Positions 16,846 through 24,691 of a stretch of 64,000 nucleotides of DNA are shown one piece after another. Source of the stretch: Paenibacillus_E sp040812395 (GTDB lineage: Bacteria; Bacillota; Bacilli; Paenibacillales; NBRC-103111); contig NZ_JBFNXH010000003.1 of NCBI RefSeq assembly GCF_040812395.1, forward strand, positions 1 through 64,000. Reading direction: 5' to 3'. Made by a program: the position numbers and the translations under genes. The stretch's first letter is position 1; every line of letters starts with the position of its first letter. Under the pieces are notes generated by a model. The model was not told the origin of the DNA. It made no database searches and saw only the letters and a program-made list of their open reading frames with translations.

Positions 16846-17370
16846 TCATCCTCCAACCACCGCAACGGCCCGAACCGGGGACCCGTCGCCACAGACGATG
16901 CGAAGAGGAAATCCGTAAAACATAAAGTCGGCCCCATCGGGAAGACGATCCAAACCCTGCAGTCCCGTATACGTCACAATTCCGATACCCAACAACGCCC
17001 GCTCCAGTTCTTCAGATAGTTCTCCGCCGACGAACGGTGGACACAGCATAGCGAGTCGGTCAAAGCATTCTAGCCCGACGGATTCTGCGAAAAACAGACC
17101 CCGGCCTTCCGACCAAGTCAGGTCTTTGATCCGTACTACGCGCGATGCTCCGAAAAATCGCTCCAATGGCAGCTCATCCAATGTCGCTGCACCGGGGTGC
17201 ATGTGTGAAGGCGCGTCCACGTGTGTTCCGGTATGGCTACCCATCGAAAGCTGCCGCAGCTCCCAGGTGTGGCACTCGTATGTGTGCGCTACTTTAACTT
17301 TTACCTCCGGGTCGCCGGGATAAACAGGCATACCGTCCGTAATCGGCAACGACAAATCGATCACTCTCAC
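16846..17370 (-). CDS. cyclase family metal-dependent hydrolase
   Basis: A 174-residue member of the cyclase/kynurenine-formamidase fold. IDLSLPITDGMPVYPGDP at the N-terminus and HTGTHVDAPSHM (H46, H50, D52, H56) are the family metal-binding signatures. Most members run 200-220 residues, so this is a short version, but the C-terminal GADFMFYGFPLRIVCGDGSPVRAVAVV strand is present. Hydrolysis of an amide or ester is likely; the substrate is unknown. The GTG start has AAGGAGG seven bases upstream. Its GC content is visibly higher than that of the neighbours. Confidence 0.8.
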   Translation of the reverse strand: MRVIDLSLPITDGMPVYPGDPEVKVKVAHTYECHTWELRQLSMGSHTGTHVDAPSHMHPGAATLDELPLERFFGASRVVRIKDLTWSEGRGLFFAESVGLECFDRLAMLCPPFVGGELSEELERALLGIGIVTYTGLQGLDRLPDGADFMFYGFPLRIVCGDGSPVRAVAVVGG

Positions 17371-17496
17371 TCAGGCGCCTCCTTTCCTGCAAGCTTTATT
17401 CTCCAAATATTTCTGTTGATACACCGAATGCATCTTTGTTAAATCCGTTAACATTCAGACACACCAAATGCGACGTCTGCATGAACGTTCCCTACT

Positions 17497-18660
17497 CTAC
17501 AACGTCTCCGTACTAAGCGTAAATCCTTCGATCACGGCATCTTCGTCAACCTCGATCAAGATACATCGTTTTCCTTGATAATTCACCTGTTTCACGTACT
17601 TTAAATCTTGCGGACTGACTGAAATCGTAGCGATCTTCGTATCGATCTTAATCGATTTCGAATTGAACTTCGGAATGACGCTGCTTGCTTTGAGTTCATA
17701 GTTTTTGTTGTCGACGACCGTTTGGAACGCCCGTTCCACCTTTTCCATCGTCACGTTCTCCACGCCGCTTACCGTTAGCATGCGTTCCACATCTTTATAG
17801 TCCAACTTCGGAGGTTCCTCTTCTTCGTTAGTCTCAATGACCCGATGAATTTCCTCGTACACTTGAGCGATCGTTGAAGCGTCGAGCTGATCTCCCGCCA
17901 CTTCTTTCACGATTTCCTCAAAAATGGCTCTCTCTTCTTGCGCTGTCACGGTCTTCTCGGCATTCAAAACTTGCTCGATGAACTGCAAATTCGGTTCATT
18001 GGCTTTACCCGTGCAATATAGAATACGATTCATGTCGGAATAGTTGTCTGTCACACTTGGGTAGAAAAAACCTTGCTCCGGCGAATTCAATTTAATGATC
18101 GGATCTACGAAGACATTATACTTGAATTCCCGCTCGACGTAATCAAACATGAGGGTTTTCCGCTGTTGCTCTGTGGAATTCACACTACACAGAATGAACG
18201 GATTCGCGAACATCTCGTCCTTTTCGCTCACTTCAGCTTCTTCATTCCTGATCTTGGTCGGCTTAAAATATTGTCCGTGGACGAAAGTAACGACCGTATC
18301 CCGTTCATATTTGGTATCCGCCAACATTTTCTCCACCATCAGGAGCATCAGATCTTGCCATTCTTCCGGATTACCGGTCACTAAACCTTGATGGAGAAGC
18401 ACCTGTGAAGGCGTCTCCGCATCCTCCTGAAACTTTAACTCGAACATCTTCTGATCCAATTCGCCAGTCAGCAGTTTTTTGAAATTAGCCATATATAGTT
18501 CCTGCTTCTCCCTGTCCACTAAGGCGAACGATTGACGCTCGCAATGATAGATCTCATTGCTTTCCTTCATGATATACACATTAAGAATGTTAAAAATTTC
18601 AAGCATGTCATGATCCAACTTAAGCTGCTTGCGAATATGTGCGAGTTCTTTCTTTATCAT
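17497..18660 (-). CDS. DUF4317 family protein
   Basis: A 387-residue soluble protein matching DUF4317, a Firmicutes family without known function. The N-terminal stretch (IKKELAHIRKQLKLDHDML, then YIMKESNEIYHCERQSF) and the central PFILCSVNSTEQQRKTLMFDYVEREF region fit the family layout. A GIn/Glu-rich helical segment covers about 240-300. No signal peptide or membrane segment is present. It is monocistronic on the minus strand. Confidence 0.7.
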   Translation of the reverse strand: MIKKELAHIRKQLKLDHDMLEIFNILNVYIMKESNEIYHCERQSFALVDREKQELYMANFKKLLTGELDQKMFELKFQEDAETPSQVLLHQGLVTGNPEEWQDLMLLMVEKMLADTKYERDTVVTFVHGQYFKPTKIRNEEAEVSEKDEMFANPFILCSVNSTEQQRKTLMFDYVEREFKYNVFVDPIIKLNSPEQGFFYPSVTDNYSDMNRILYCTGKANEPNLQFIEQVLNAEKTVTAQEERAIFEEIVKEVAGDQLDASTIAQVYEEIHRVIETNEEEEPPKLDYKDVERMLTVSGVENVTMEKVERAFQTVVDNKNYELKASSVIPKFNSKSIKIDTKIATISVSPQDLKYVKQVNYQGKRCILIEVDEDAVIEGFTLSTETL

Positions 18661-18762
18661 GGTCCTTCAAACGCTCCTATGAAGTAAAATGGCCTTACTG
18701 TACTAACGATTAAATTAGAAATTTATAACGGATGATCTACTTTCCTTAGTGTCCATATCAAT
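18661..18762. other. upstream region of the DUF4317 gene
   Basis: This stretch should hold the DUF4317 promoter (minus strand). I see no open frame and no clear -35/-10 pair. Confidence 0.3.
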
Positions 18763-18790
18763 ACAAAAGCCCTTCATGAGAAGGGCTTCC
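18763..18790 (-). terminator. hairpin terminator, minus strand
   Basis: AAGCCCTT (18767-18774) pairs with AAGGGCTT (18781-18788). Read on the minus strand the hairpin is followed by TTTTG, a moderate terminator for the MFS gene that ends at 19103. Confidence 0.5.
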
Positions 18791-19102
18791 TCCGTTACTT
18801 CCCTTTATTTCCGTTCCAAACTAAGAGTGGAAAGCACTCCACATGTCTCGTAATTGAAAATATAGCTTGAATTGACACTACTTATGAAGGTACACGTGCT
18901 TTCCTATCACTTGGATGAACTACTTCCTGTATGTTAATGCATTATTATAGATTTCTCAACAATTTTGAGAATCTATCCTCACTAATTCTGAAAATTTTCT
19001 CAAAAATTATGACACCACAAAAAAATTCAATCATTTTCACAAATGCTTCCTCCCCATTAGCTGTGCGTTGTGAAAGGATTGCACACATTGCCCCGCGACA
19101 AT
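18791..19102. other. AT-rich spacer downstream of the MFS gene
   Basis: No supported gene. An inverted repeat AGATTTCTCAA/TTGAGAATCT lies near 18949-18974. A plus-strand frame at 18931-19155 overlaps the end of the MFS gene and has no ribosome binding site, so it is not called. Confidence 0.35.
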
Positions 19103-20293
19103 TCAAAATTGTTCTGACGATGTTTGTTCAACTCCTACATATCTTAAACACATAAATATTGCTGCACCAGCTATAGTAATCATCCCCAAGGTAAAGTACA
19201 TATTGTAAATTCCGAACTTATCATACAGCCAACCGCTTAATAATGTAAATATACAATTCCCTATCCCATAAGCGACGGTTGAATAAAGAGTTACTGCTGT
19301 ATTCCTTATTTCTTTATTAGAGATATCAATTACATATTGAAGACTAGCCGTAATGCATAGAGCAAATGCAAATCCTTGAATCATTGTACTTAAGTAAACA
19401 ATCACAAGAGAAGGCGAAAAATAATAAAGAATATAACGTAGAGATGAGGCTACCGCGGCGATAATAACCACATTTAATGATCCAAATCTACGGATAAACA
19501 AACTTGAGAATTTCATGAACGGTACTTCAAATGCTGCAACTAAAAACCACGCTAACCCAACACTCGCAACGGATCCTCCACTATCTTGGATGTAAAGACC
19601 AAAAAATGTATTGTTAGCTTCCATAGGACCGAATGTAAAAAATGTAGCTAAAAGAAACAATGAAAACTTAGGATATGAAAACAAATTTTTAAAACTTTTT
19701 TTACTAGCTTTGTTTTCAACTTCACTATCCACAGGCAACTTTGACGACAAAAAAGCAGCCAACAGAATCGTAAGAATGAAACTATAGAAGATAATGGAGA
19801 AACTTGTTGTCTCCACTAACCTCCCCATTATTACCGCAGCAAGCGCATATCCCAACGCTCCCCAAAGACGAAAACTTCCATAGTCTAGCTTACTCTTCTT
19901 AGAATAACTTACCGTAATACTATCACTTAGAGGGTTAACTGCACTAAAAGGAATAGTAAGCAAAACTGCTGCCAACACCACAGTCACAAAACTCGAAGAG
20001 AAGGTGTAAATCACGGCGGCGAATGAAGACACCAACAGGGTCACCGTAAGAATTGCTTTAGGTTTTCGTTTGTAATCAGCAATAATCCCCCAAATGGGTG
20101 ACATGAAAATACTGACTATTGTCCCAACAGCCATTACCGTTCCAATTTCGGTGCCTGTTAAATGAATTTCATCACGTAAATATACACTCAATAAGGTAAA
20201 TAACGATCCAGGAGCGAAGAATATGAAAAAATAATATCCTTTTATGAAATTAACTTGATGTCCTTGTTTTATCAATGAAAATCCCCCATCCAT
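19103..20293 (-). CDS. MFS transporter (MFS_1-like / LacY-HsrA type)
   Basis: A 396-residue 12-segment major facilitator. LTGTEIGTVMAVGTIVSIFMSPIWGIIADYKRKPK is the TM2-loop2/3 region with the GxxADxxxRK-like motif, and LDYGSFRLWGALGYALAA is typical of the LacY/nucleoside-symporter-like MFS branch. Substrate unknown; drug export or solute uptake are both open. The ATG at 20293 has no good ribosome binding site, whereas GGGGGA lies six bases before an in-frame TTG at 20275, which may be the true start. The gene is preceded by a long leader with an internal terminator (20346-20371), so induction by antitermination is likely. Confidence 0.82.
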   Translation of the reverse strand: MDGGFSLIKQGHQVNFIKGYYFFIFFAPGSLFTLLSVYLRDEIHLTGTEIGTVMAVGTIVSIFMSPIWGIIADYKRKPKAILTVTLLVSSFAAVIYTFSSSFVTVVLAAVLLTIPFSAVNPLSDSITVSYSKKSKLDYGSFRLWGALGYALAAVIMGRLVETTSFSIIFYSFILTILLAAFLSSKLPVDSEVENKASKKSFKNLFSYPKFSLFLLATFFTFGPMEANNTFFGLYIQDSGGSVASVGLAWFLVAAFEVPFMKFSSLFIRRFGSLNVVIIAAVASSLRYILYYFSPSLVIVYLSTMIQGFAFALCITASLQYVIDISNKEIRNTAVTLYSTVAYGIGNCIFTLLSGWLYDKFGIYNMYFTLGMITIAGAAIFMCLRYVGVEQTSSEQF

Positions 20294-20340
20294 TATTGAA
20301 GGGTAATCAGGCAGATATCAATAGAGATGCAAATTCCCAT
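20293..20340 (-). CDS. possible 15-codon leader ORF overlapping the MFS start
   Basis: ATG at 20340 opens a 15-residue frame (MGICISIDICLITLQ) that ends TAATG, so its stop overlaps the ATG of the MFS gene. It begins just after the terminator U-run. No ribosome binding site is visible, so it may be chance. Confidence 0.2.
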   Translation of the reverse strand: MGICISIDICLITLQ

Positions 20341-20345
20341 AAAAT

Positions 20346-20371
20346 TAAAAACGGATACCAAAAGGTATCCG
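20346..20371 (-). terminator. terminator in the MFS leader (attenuator candidate)
   Basis: Read on the minus strand, CGGATACC and GGTATCCG form a perfect 8-bp stem with a TTTT loop followed by TTTTTAATTTT. It sits between a promoter (20551-20579) and the MFS start, with no gene ending upstream on that strand before it. A GTGAT/ATCAC hairpin precedes it. Confidence 0.7.
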
Positions 20372-20395
20372 CATGATGGGTTTGTGATATCTTCA

Positions 20396-20470
20396 TCACC
20401 TGCGTACCCTGTAAGTAAGGTTAAAGATATGAACACCAAATAAAAATAGAAAAATCTCTATTATTGGTAT
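20396..20470 (-). promoter_or_regulatory. possible leader peptide ahead of the attenuator
   Basis: AAGGAG (20476-20481, minus strand) is followed five bases later by ATA and an open frame of 24 codons, hydrophobic in the middle (FLFLFGVHIF) and ending TYRVRR just before a stop next to the attenuator stem. An Arg-X-Arg ending recalls macrolide-stalling leader peptides. The ATA start is very unusual, so the reading frame is only a hypothesis. Confidence 0.35.
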
Positions 20471-20550
20471 TCTATCTCCTTGTTAATCCTCACGGTTACA
20501 GAGTCCACATGGGTAGGTTTCTAAGCTCCTTCTAAAACATCTCTTTGTCA

Positions 20551-20579
20551 ATACTAGCAAATAATTACAGTTTCATCAA
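20551..20579 (-). promoter_or_regulatory. promoter of the MFS leader
   Basis: On the minus strand TTGATG (20574-20579) and TAGTAT (20551-20556) are separated by 17 bases. It would give a leader of about 250 bases before the MFS gene. Confidence 0.45.
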
Positions 20580-20671
20580 GGTTTTAATGCGAATTCTTGT
20601 TGATAAAAGGCTACACTCGGCAGCCCTTTCGATATTTGTCTATCGAATTTTTCAGTTCAATGGTGAGACCA

Positions 20672-21001
20672 TTATTTGGGGAGTTCCGTAATGACTCCAT
20701 CCAAGGGTCCTATCATTTGGACAAATTCTCCTGTATTAGCCTGGATATCTACTCCATAACCATCAACCATAACAGACCATTGCCTATTTCCTATCATTTT
20801 GTTCCAAACCGTATCATTCGTAAGCACACAATATTCAGCTGGTTTCTGCGTATCAATACCTGCGTTCATTTTTTCGTTGATCACTTGAATATATTCTTTT
20901 GCTTTAATAGTAGCATCGTTTTCTGTAAGAATTGGTTTTTGAAATTGGTAAATAACAAATAGACTTATAGACATCAGAAAAATTAAAGAAATCTTCTTCA
21001 T
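20672..21001 (-). CDS. small exported or membrane-anchored protein of unknown function
   Basis: A 109-residue protein with one N-terminal hydrophobic segment (KKISLIFLMSISLFVIYQF) and no lipobox, so it is either anchored or cleaved. The outside part (TENDATIKAKEYIQVINEK ... WSVMVDGYGVDIQANTGEFVQMIG) resembles small PepSY-like domains of Firmicutes in its pattern, but I do not assign it. A GTG nine bases earlier is an alternative start. It ends 379 bases before the MFS gene and is not clearly linked to it. Confidence 0.6.
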   Translation of the reverse strand: MKKISLIFLMSISLFVIYQFQKPILTENDATIKAKEYIQVINEKMNAGIDTQKPAEYCVLTNDTVWNKMIGNRQWSVMVDGYGVDIQANTGEFVQMIGPLDGVITELPK

Positions 21002-21070
21002 TGTTCTCACCCATTACTTTAGCGATATCATCTGTCATTAGCAGCTTATATCGCTTCTCGACGATATATT

Positions 21071-21245
21071 TTACCTCACTTCCGCTACAGGGATCAATGT
21101 TTTACCGTATTCACTTAGTGAATATTCTACTTTTAGAGGGACCGTGGGGTATACCGTCCTTTTAATCACACCTTCTTGTTCCAAGTCTCGTAGATGTTGC
21201 GCAAGCATTTTTTGGGAAACATCAGGGATGAGTTTTTGTCTCGAT
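21071..21245 (-). pseudogene. HxlR-family regulator, C-terminal remnant
   Basis: The minus-strand frame ending at 21071 reads IPDVSQKMLAQHLRDLEQEG, then VIKRTVYPTVPLKVEYSLSEYGKTLIPV. This is the recognition helix, wing and last helix of HxlR-type winged-helix regulators. The first half of the domain is missing: the homologous frame stops at about 21245 without a start codon. It faces the decayed DUF4267 gene, as an active HxlR gene often faces its target. Confidence 0.8.
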
Positions 21246-21388
21246 TGGACATTCGCGTTGATGAATCATTGATAAATCAGTCGCTTACTTTTTAGTAAGT
21301 GCATTACTTTAAAGTGCGTTCTTAACAGAATTTTACAATCGGTATACAATGAAGTCAATCAAATTGAACAGAAAAAGGAGACAAATAA

Positions 21389-21705
21389 ATGAGTGAATCT
21401 TATTGGGGACCAAAGTCCAATAACATTTTCGTTAGTGGGTGTTGTTACACTGTTGATGTTGTTTTTAGGAGTAAGAGGCTTTATCCAGCCAGAAGCTGCG
21501 ATTGGAGATTTTGGTATCCTGCTGCATGACACCGCTGATAGATATCTTGTCCATATAAAAGCAGATCGTGATCTATTTATTGGTATTGACGAATGCAGCA
21601 AATAAAACACCTTCTTGGATTCATATGGTTACTGCGATATATGGACTTGTTGTAGGTTGGATGTTGTATCGAGAAGAAGCACGAGCCAAAACAGCAAATA
21701 ATTAG
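21389..21705 (+). pseudogene. DUF4267-like membrane protein, frameshifted
   Basis: AAAAAGGAG precedes the ATG at 21389 (MSESYWGPKS). Near 21413 the homology moves to another frame, SPITFSLVGVVTLLMLFLGVR and GFIQPEAAIGDFGILL, and after the RDLFIG segment it moves again to AANKTPSWIHMVTAIYGLV ... YREEARAKTANN before the stop at 21703. The pieces together resemble DUF4267 membrane proteins, but with at least one frameshift and a deletion in the middle, so no intact product is made. Confidence 0.7.
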
Positions 21706-21717
21706 AACAGTATCCCT

Positions 21718-21910
21718 CTAGCAATAGACCCCCGAAGAACCCGTTCGGGTATTCTTCATCCTGCGCAATGCCCAAGCGATGAGACTATAGTAAGGGATGT
21801 CGTTTGGGATTTTGGCATTGATGTCGCGGAGCAGCTTTTCCTTTATTCCGTGAAATCTGCGGATGCTGCTGCACGGAGACTTCGCTTCAACAAATAGCCG
21901 GTCTCGCCAA
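21718..21910 (-). pseudogene. possible transposase C-terminal remnant
   Basis: A minus-strand frame running to the stop at 21718 contains RLFVEAKSPCSSIRRFHGIK and YYSLIAWALRRMKNTRTG. The first part recalls the end of IS1182-type transposases (AEAKxxHGLRxxRxRG), but the match is by eye and weak. It lacks a start and most of the gene. Confidence 0.3.
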
Positions 21911-21988
21911 AAAGATCCATCGCGAAGACAAACGTTCCAATTCGCAATGAATTGAAAATCAATTTAGAATCTAGGAGGAACCTCATTC

Positions 21989-22435
21989 ATGTATATTTAT
22001 TTGGTATTCATCCACATCCTATCCGCTGTAACCGCTATCGTTGCAATCATGGGCTATCCACTCATCATGAGCGGTGTTCGGACGACAGGGCAGGCCAGAT
22101 TCGGGCTGGCTATACAGAATAAGTTGGCAATCCTGCCCAAAATCGGAGGAACTCTGCTGATTCTTAGCGGTCTCGGTCTCGGATTCCTTCAAACTTTTCT
22201 ATTTCGGGAGTTGTGGTATGTGGTCTCCATTGCGATCTTCTTCGTCATTCTGATCATTCTGGCCGTCATGCTTCCCTCCGGCATTAAGAAGCAACTTGCG
22301 CTACTGCAGCAAGTACAGGGCGATGCGTTACCTGATTCCTATCGGCGAAGCCGCAGACGATCTGCATGGTTGGAGGGCACTGCCAATCTAGCCGTTTTCA
22401 TTTCGCTTATCCTGATGGTGTTCAAGCCGTTCTAA
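21989..22435 (+). CDS. DUF2269-like integral membrane protein
   Basis: A 148-residue protein with four membrane segments (YLVFIHILSAVTAIVAIMGYPL, then around 52-70, 76-95 and 128-146). The beginning, with a histidine in the first helix, and the size fit the DUF2269 group; function unknown. CTAGGAGG lies 11 bases before the ATG. A related-looking protein is encoded at 35446-35892. It is intact although surrounded by pseudogenes. Confidence 0.65.
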   Translation: MYIYLVFIHILSAVTAIVAIMGYPLIMSGVRTTGQARFGLAIQNKLAILPKIGGTLLILSGLGLGFLQTFLFRELWYVVSIAIFFVILIILAVMLPSGIKKQLALLQQVQGDALPDSYRRSRRRSAWLEGTANLAVFISLILMVFKPF

Positions 22436-22578
22436 GAGATAAATAATATTTTCCATCTTTAACCTTAGTCCATTTCGTTAAGTGCTAGTTTTGGTTTTGG
22501 GTTCAGTTACTACCATGTTTGAGGCTGCTTGGGACACAGAACCTTATACCAAGCGATCCTAAGGAATTAAATAAGGTC

Positions 22579-22609
22579 TAGGGGCTGCCGACGATTCCGG
22601 CAGCCCCTA
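22579..22609. terminator. strong hairpin without a clear U-run
   Basis: TAGGGGCTGCCG pairs perfectly with CGGCAGCCCCTA around a seven-base loop. Neither side has a proper T-run. It lies between the DUF2269-like gene and the oxidoreductase remnant and may end either one. Confidence 0.4.
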
Positions 22610-22637
22610 TGTTACTATAGTTTCCGTCGCAACACCA

Positions 22638-22960
22638 TTAAGAGATAGTCAGTACCGCCTTACCAGCAATTTGACGGTTCAAAAGGCTCTGAATAACCTT
22701 TGCAATATCGGTTCATGATACCTCTTGTGCGATTTCAGGGTTCAATCGTCCCTCGGCAACCATTTGAGCTAATCGTCCAAGATCTTTTAACACACTTGGT
22801 GCCTTACCTATTCCATCAAGAATGAGTACTCCGTCCGGTATAGATTCGAGTCTATCCTGGAGTGTCATTTCCGGTTCTGTGGCTGCTCCAACGTTAATGC
22901 AACAGCCACCTTTTTCAAGAAACGTCGAAACGATGTTTAGTGATTTTCCATTTGAGGAAA
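22638..22960 (-). pseudogene. quinone-oxidoreductase-type dehydrogenase, C-terminal remnant
   Basis: Minus-strand frame reading GKSLNIVSTFLEKGGCCINVGA, then TLQDRLESIPDGVLILDG and RLAQMVAEGRLNPEIAQEVS, a stop, and TDIAKVIQSLLNRQIAGKAVLTIS. This is the C-terminal third of a zinc-less medium-chain dehydrogenase (NADPH:quinone reductase type). A TGA at 22713-22715 interrupts it where the family often has tryptophan, and the N-terminal two thirds are absent. Confidence 0.8.
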
Positions 22961-23053
22961 AAAAGAATGTGTAGCAGACAAAGCGTGTCTACTTCACCAA
23001 ATAGCTGTCCACTTGTTAAGCAAATCTGCCCATAACTTCAATTACATCAAAGA

Positions 23054-23095
23054 GGAGCTACCACATGGCAGCTCCACACTATCGTTCCTCGTTAG
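23054..23095 (+). repeat. dispersed hairpin repeat, copy 2
   Basis: GGAGCT..CC (23054 on) pairs with GG.AGCTCC (to 23075), then CACA and CTATCGTTCCTCGTTAG (23079-23095). The 17-base tail is identical to that of copy 3. Confidence 0.75.
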
Positions 23096-23186
23096 TGCAA
23101 CAATCAATGATGCTATTTGAGCAATGGCAAGCTACATAATCATATGAGCCTAAATATAAAAAACTACTAACTATATCGGTTATCGA

Positions 23187-23609
23187 CTACTTAATTCGTT
23201 TGGAAATTGGATGATCTTCTTTCAGCTCTAGCAAATCCCATAGGTTCCCATATAGATCCTTAAATACTGCAACCATCCCGTACGATTGATCTTTTGGCTC
23301 TCTCACAAATTCTATTCCTCTTGAGATCATTTCATTATAATCTCTCCAAAAATCATCAGTGTTTAAAAATAGAAAAACTCTACCGCCTGACTGATTACCG
23401 ATAAATGGCTCTTGTTCAGCTTTAGATGCTCTTGCAAGTAATATTGTGGTGCCGACTGAACCAGGGGGAGATACTACTACCCACCGTTTATCTTGTTCTG
23501 ACTGATAAGTATCTTCAACTAATGTAAAATTTAGCTTCTTTGTATAAAACTCTATTGCCTCATCATAATCTTTTACAACTAGAGCGATATGGACTATTGA
23601 TTGAACCAT
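23187..23609 (-). CDS. VOC (glyoxalase/bleomycin-resistance) family protein
   Basis: A 140-residue vicinal-oxygen-chelate protein with the paired beta-alpha-beta pattern: IVHIALVVKDYDEAIEFYTKKLNF at the start and MVAVFKDLYGNLWDLLEL at the end. His7 and the C-terminal Glu of the LLEL strand are the usual metal positions. Members may be dioxygenases, isomerases or antibiotic-binding proteins; this one cannot be placed. GGAGGAG precedes the ATG. It lies between two copies of the hairpin repeat and is otherwise isolated. Confidence 0.85.
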   Translation of the reverse strand: MVQSIVHIALVVKDYDEAIEFYTKKLNFTLVEDTYQSEQDKRWVVVSPPGSVGTTILLARASKAEQEPFIGNQSGGRVFLFLNTDDFWRDYNEMISRGIEFVREPKDQSYGMVAVFKDLYGNLWDLLELKEDHPISKRIK

Positions 23610-23822
23610 TTTCTCAACTCCTCCAGATTTGGGGCTTTCTTATTCATTCAAGCTATATTTTCACATATCATTCTTTGACCTTTATGCTCATCCTAATGCC
23701 TCCAATCGGAATGTTGTCTTTACTCAACAAAGACAATATCCTTATTTTACTATATTTCATGTAATTCTGTAATCATCTACAAACGTCTGCCGCCACGCTA
23801 TCCTGCCCGTTCGTATAGCCAT

Positions 23823-23880
23823 ACATGCTGCCGATTTTTTGTTGGCAGCATGTTCTCATTATGCTATCGTTCCTCGTTAG
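23823..23880 (+). repeat. dispersed hairpin repeat, copy 3
   Basis: ACATGCTGCC (23823-23832) pairs with GGCAGCATGT (23844-23853), followed by CTATCGTTCCTCGTTAG at 23864-23880. The hairpin sequence differs entirely from copies 1 and 2 while the tail is conserved. The remaining sequence back to 23610 shows nothing else. Confidence 0.75.
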
Positions 23881-23903
23881 TTAAATAAATTTGTTGTCTG
23901 TTT

Positions 23904-24122
23904 TTATTCAGTGTCTTCGTCGCTTTTGTACTCCAAAATATCACCTGGCTGACAATCCAAAGTCTTACATATCGCTTCTAATGTTGAAAAACGAACCGCC
24001 TTTGCTTTCCCATTTTTCAAAATAGAAAGATTCGCCATAGTAATTCCAACCCTCTCCGCTAGCTCCGTTACGCTCATTTTCCGTTTTGCTAACATCACAT
24101 CAATATTGATGATAATCGCCAT
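23904..24122 (-). CDS. XRE/Cro-type small DNA-binding protein (YozG-like)
   Basis: A 72-residue helix-turn-helix protein: INIDVMLAKRKMSVTELAERVGITMANLSILKNGKAKAVRFSTLEAICKTLDCQPGDILEY is a complete Cro/C1-type domain. GAGGTGAATAAC places the start at 24122. It begins 10 bases after the DUF2975 stop, and the DUF2975 plus YozG-like XRE pair recurs in Firmicutes. It probably represses its own operon through the palindromes at 24661-24708. Confidence 0.88.
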   Translation of the reverse strand: MAIIINIDVMLAKRKMSVTELAERVGITMANLSILKNGKAKAVRFSTLEAICKTLDCQPGDILEYKSDEDTE

Positions 24123-24132
24123 GTTATTCACC

Positions 24133-24615
24133 TCAGATCGTAAAATCATTTTCTGATTTTATATGTATAGCTTCCTGTAAAAGTCTTTGGAGAACAGCGG
24201 CAAAAACGGCGATCACCATAGAGGCGAAAATAATGACCAATCCCATTGGAATGAAACTTGGAGGGTCAACTCTCTTCCCCATGAGATAGTAAAGTGGCAT
24301 ACCTAGCAGGTACAAGGTACTAATTGTGATGGCACAGTATTTTATATTCTTTAAAGCCTTAACGGATAATTCTGAGAACGCTTGGTTTTTATCAATATAG
24401 CTTAAAAGTTTAAAAGTTTGATACAGAGCCAAGTAAAAAGGTATCGCTGCCGCGTACATATCGATTAAAACGAGAGATTTCATATAACCGATATCTGGAT
24501 ACAATTCTCCAGCAAAATTCCCGATCTTAGGCACTAAAAATATGCACAAAGCAAGAATTGGGATTCCAATAAGAATAACAGCTATCTTCAAAAAGAGTGT
24601 TGTTCCCCGTTTCAT
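24133..24615 (-). CDS. DUF2975 membrane protein
   Basis: A 160-residue protein with four membrane segments at about 10-30, 45-65, 95-115 and 125-148, matching DUF2975. Its function is not known; it is normally encoded with a small XRE regulator, as here. The ATG at 24615 follows GAGGTG by six bases; a GTG nine bases upstream is less likely. It is the first gene of the pair. Confidence 0.8.
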   Translation of the reverse strand: MKRGTTLFLKIAVILIGIPILALCIFLVPKIGNFAGELYPDIGYMKSLVLIDMYAAAIPFYLALYQTFKLLSYIDKNQAFSELSVKALKNIKYCAITISTLYLLGMPLYYLMGKRVDPPSFIPMGLVIIFASMVIAVFAAVLQRLLQEAIHIKSENDFTI

Positions 24616-24660
24616 TAAGAGCACCTCGCTAATTTAATTATAAAATGACTTTAACACACG

Positions 24661-24681
24661 ATTTATTGTTTTACAATAAAT
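24661..24681. promoter_or_regulatory. 21-base palindrome upstream of the DUF2975/XRE operon
   Basis: ATTTATTGT and ACAATAAAT are perfect 9-base arms around TTT. It lies 45 bases upstream of the DUF2975 start, as expected for an autoregulatory operator or one overlapping the promoter. Confidence 0.55.
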
Positions 24682-24691
24682 TAATATCGTT

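Noticed and set aside
18931..19155. 74-codon frame at the end of the MFS gene.
   Set aside because: No ribosome binding site, AT-rich low-complexity composition and overlap with a real gene.
20597..20962. 121-codon plus-strand frame opposite the small exported protein.
   Set aside because: The opposite strand has the better signal-peptide-like product; this frame has no ribosome binding site.
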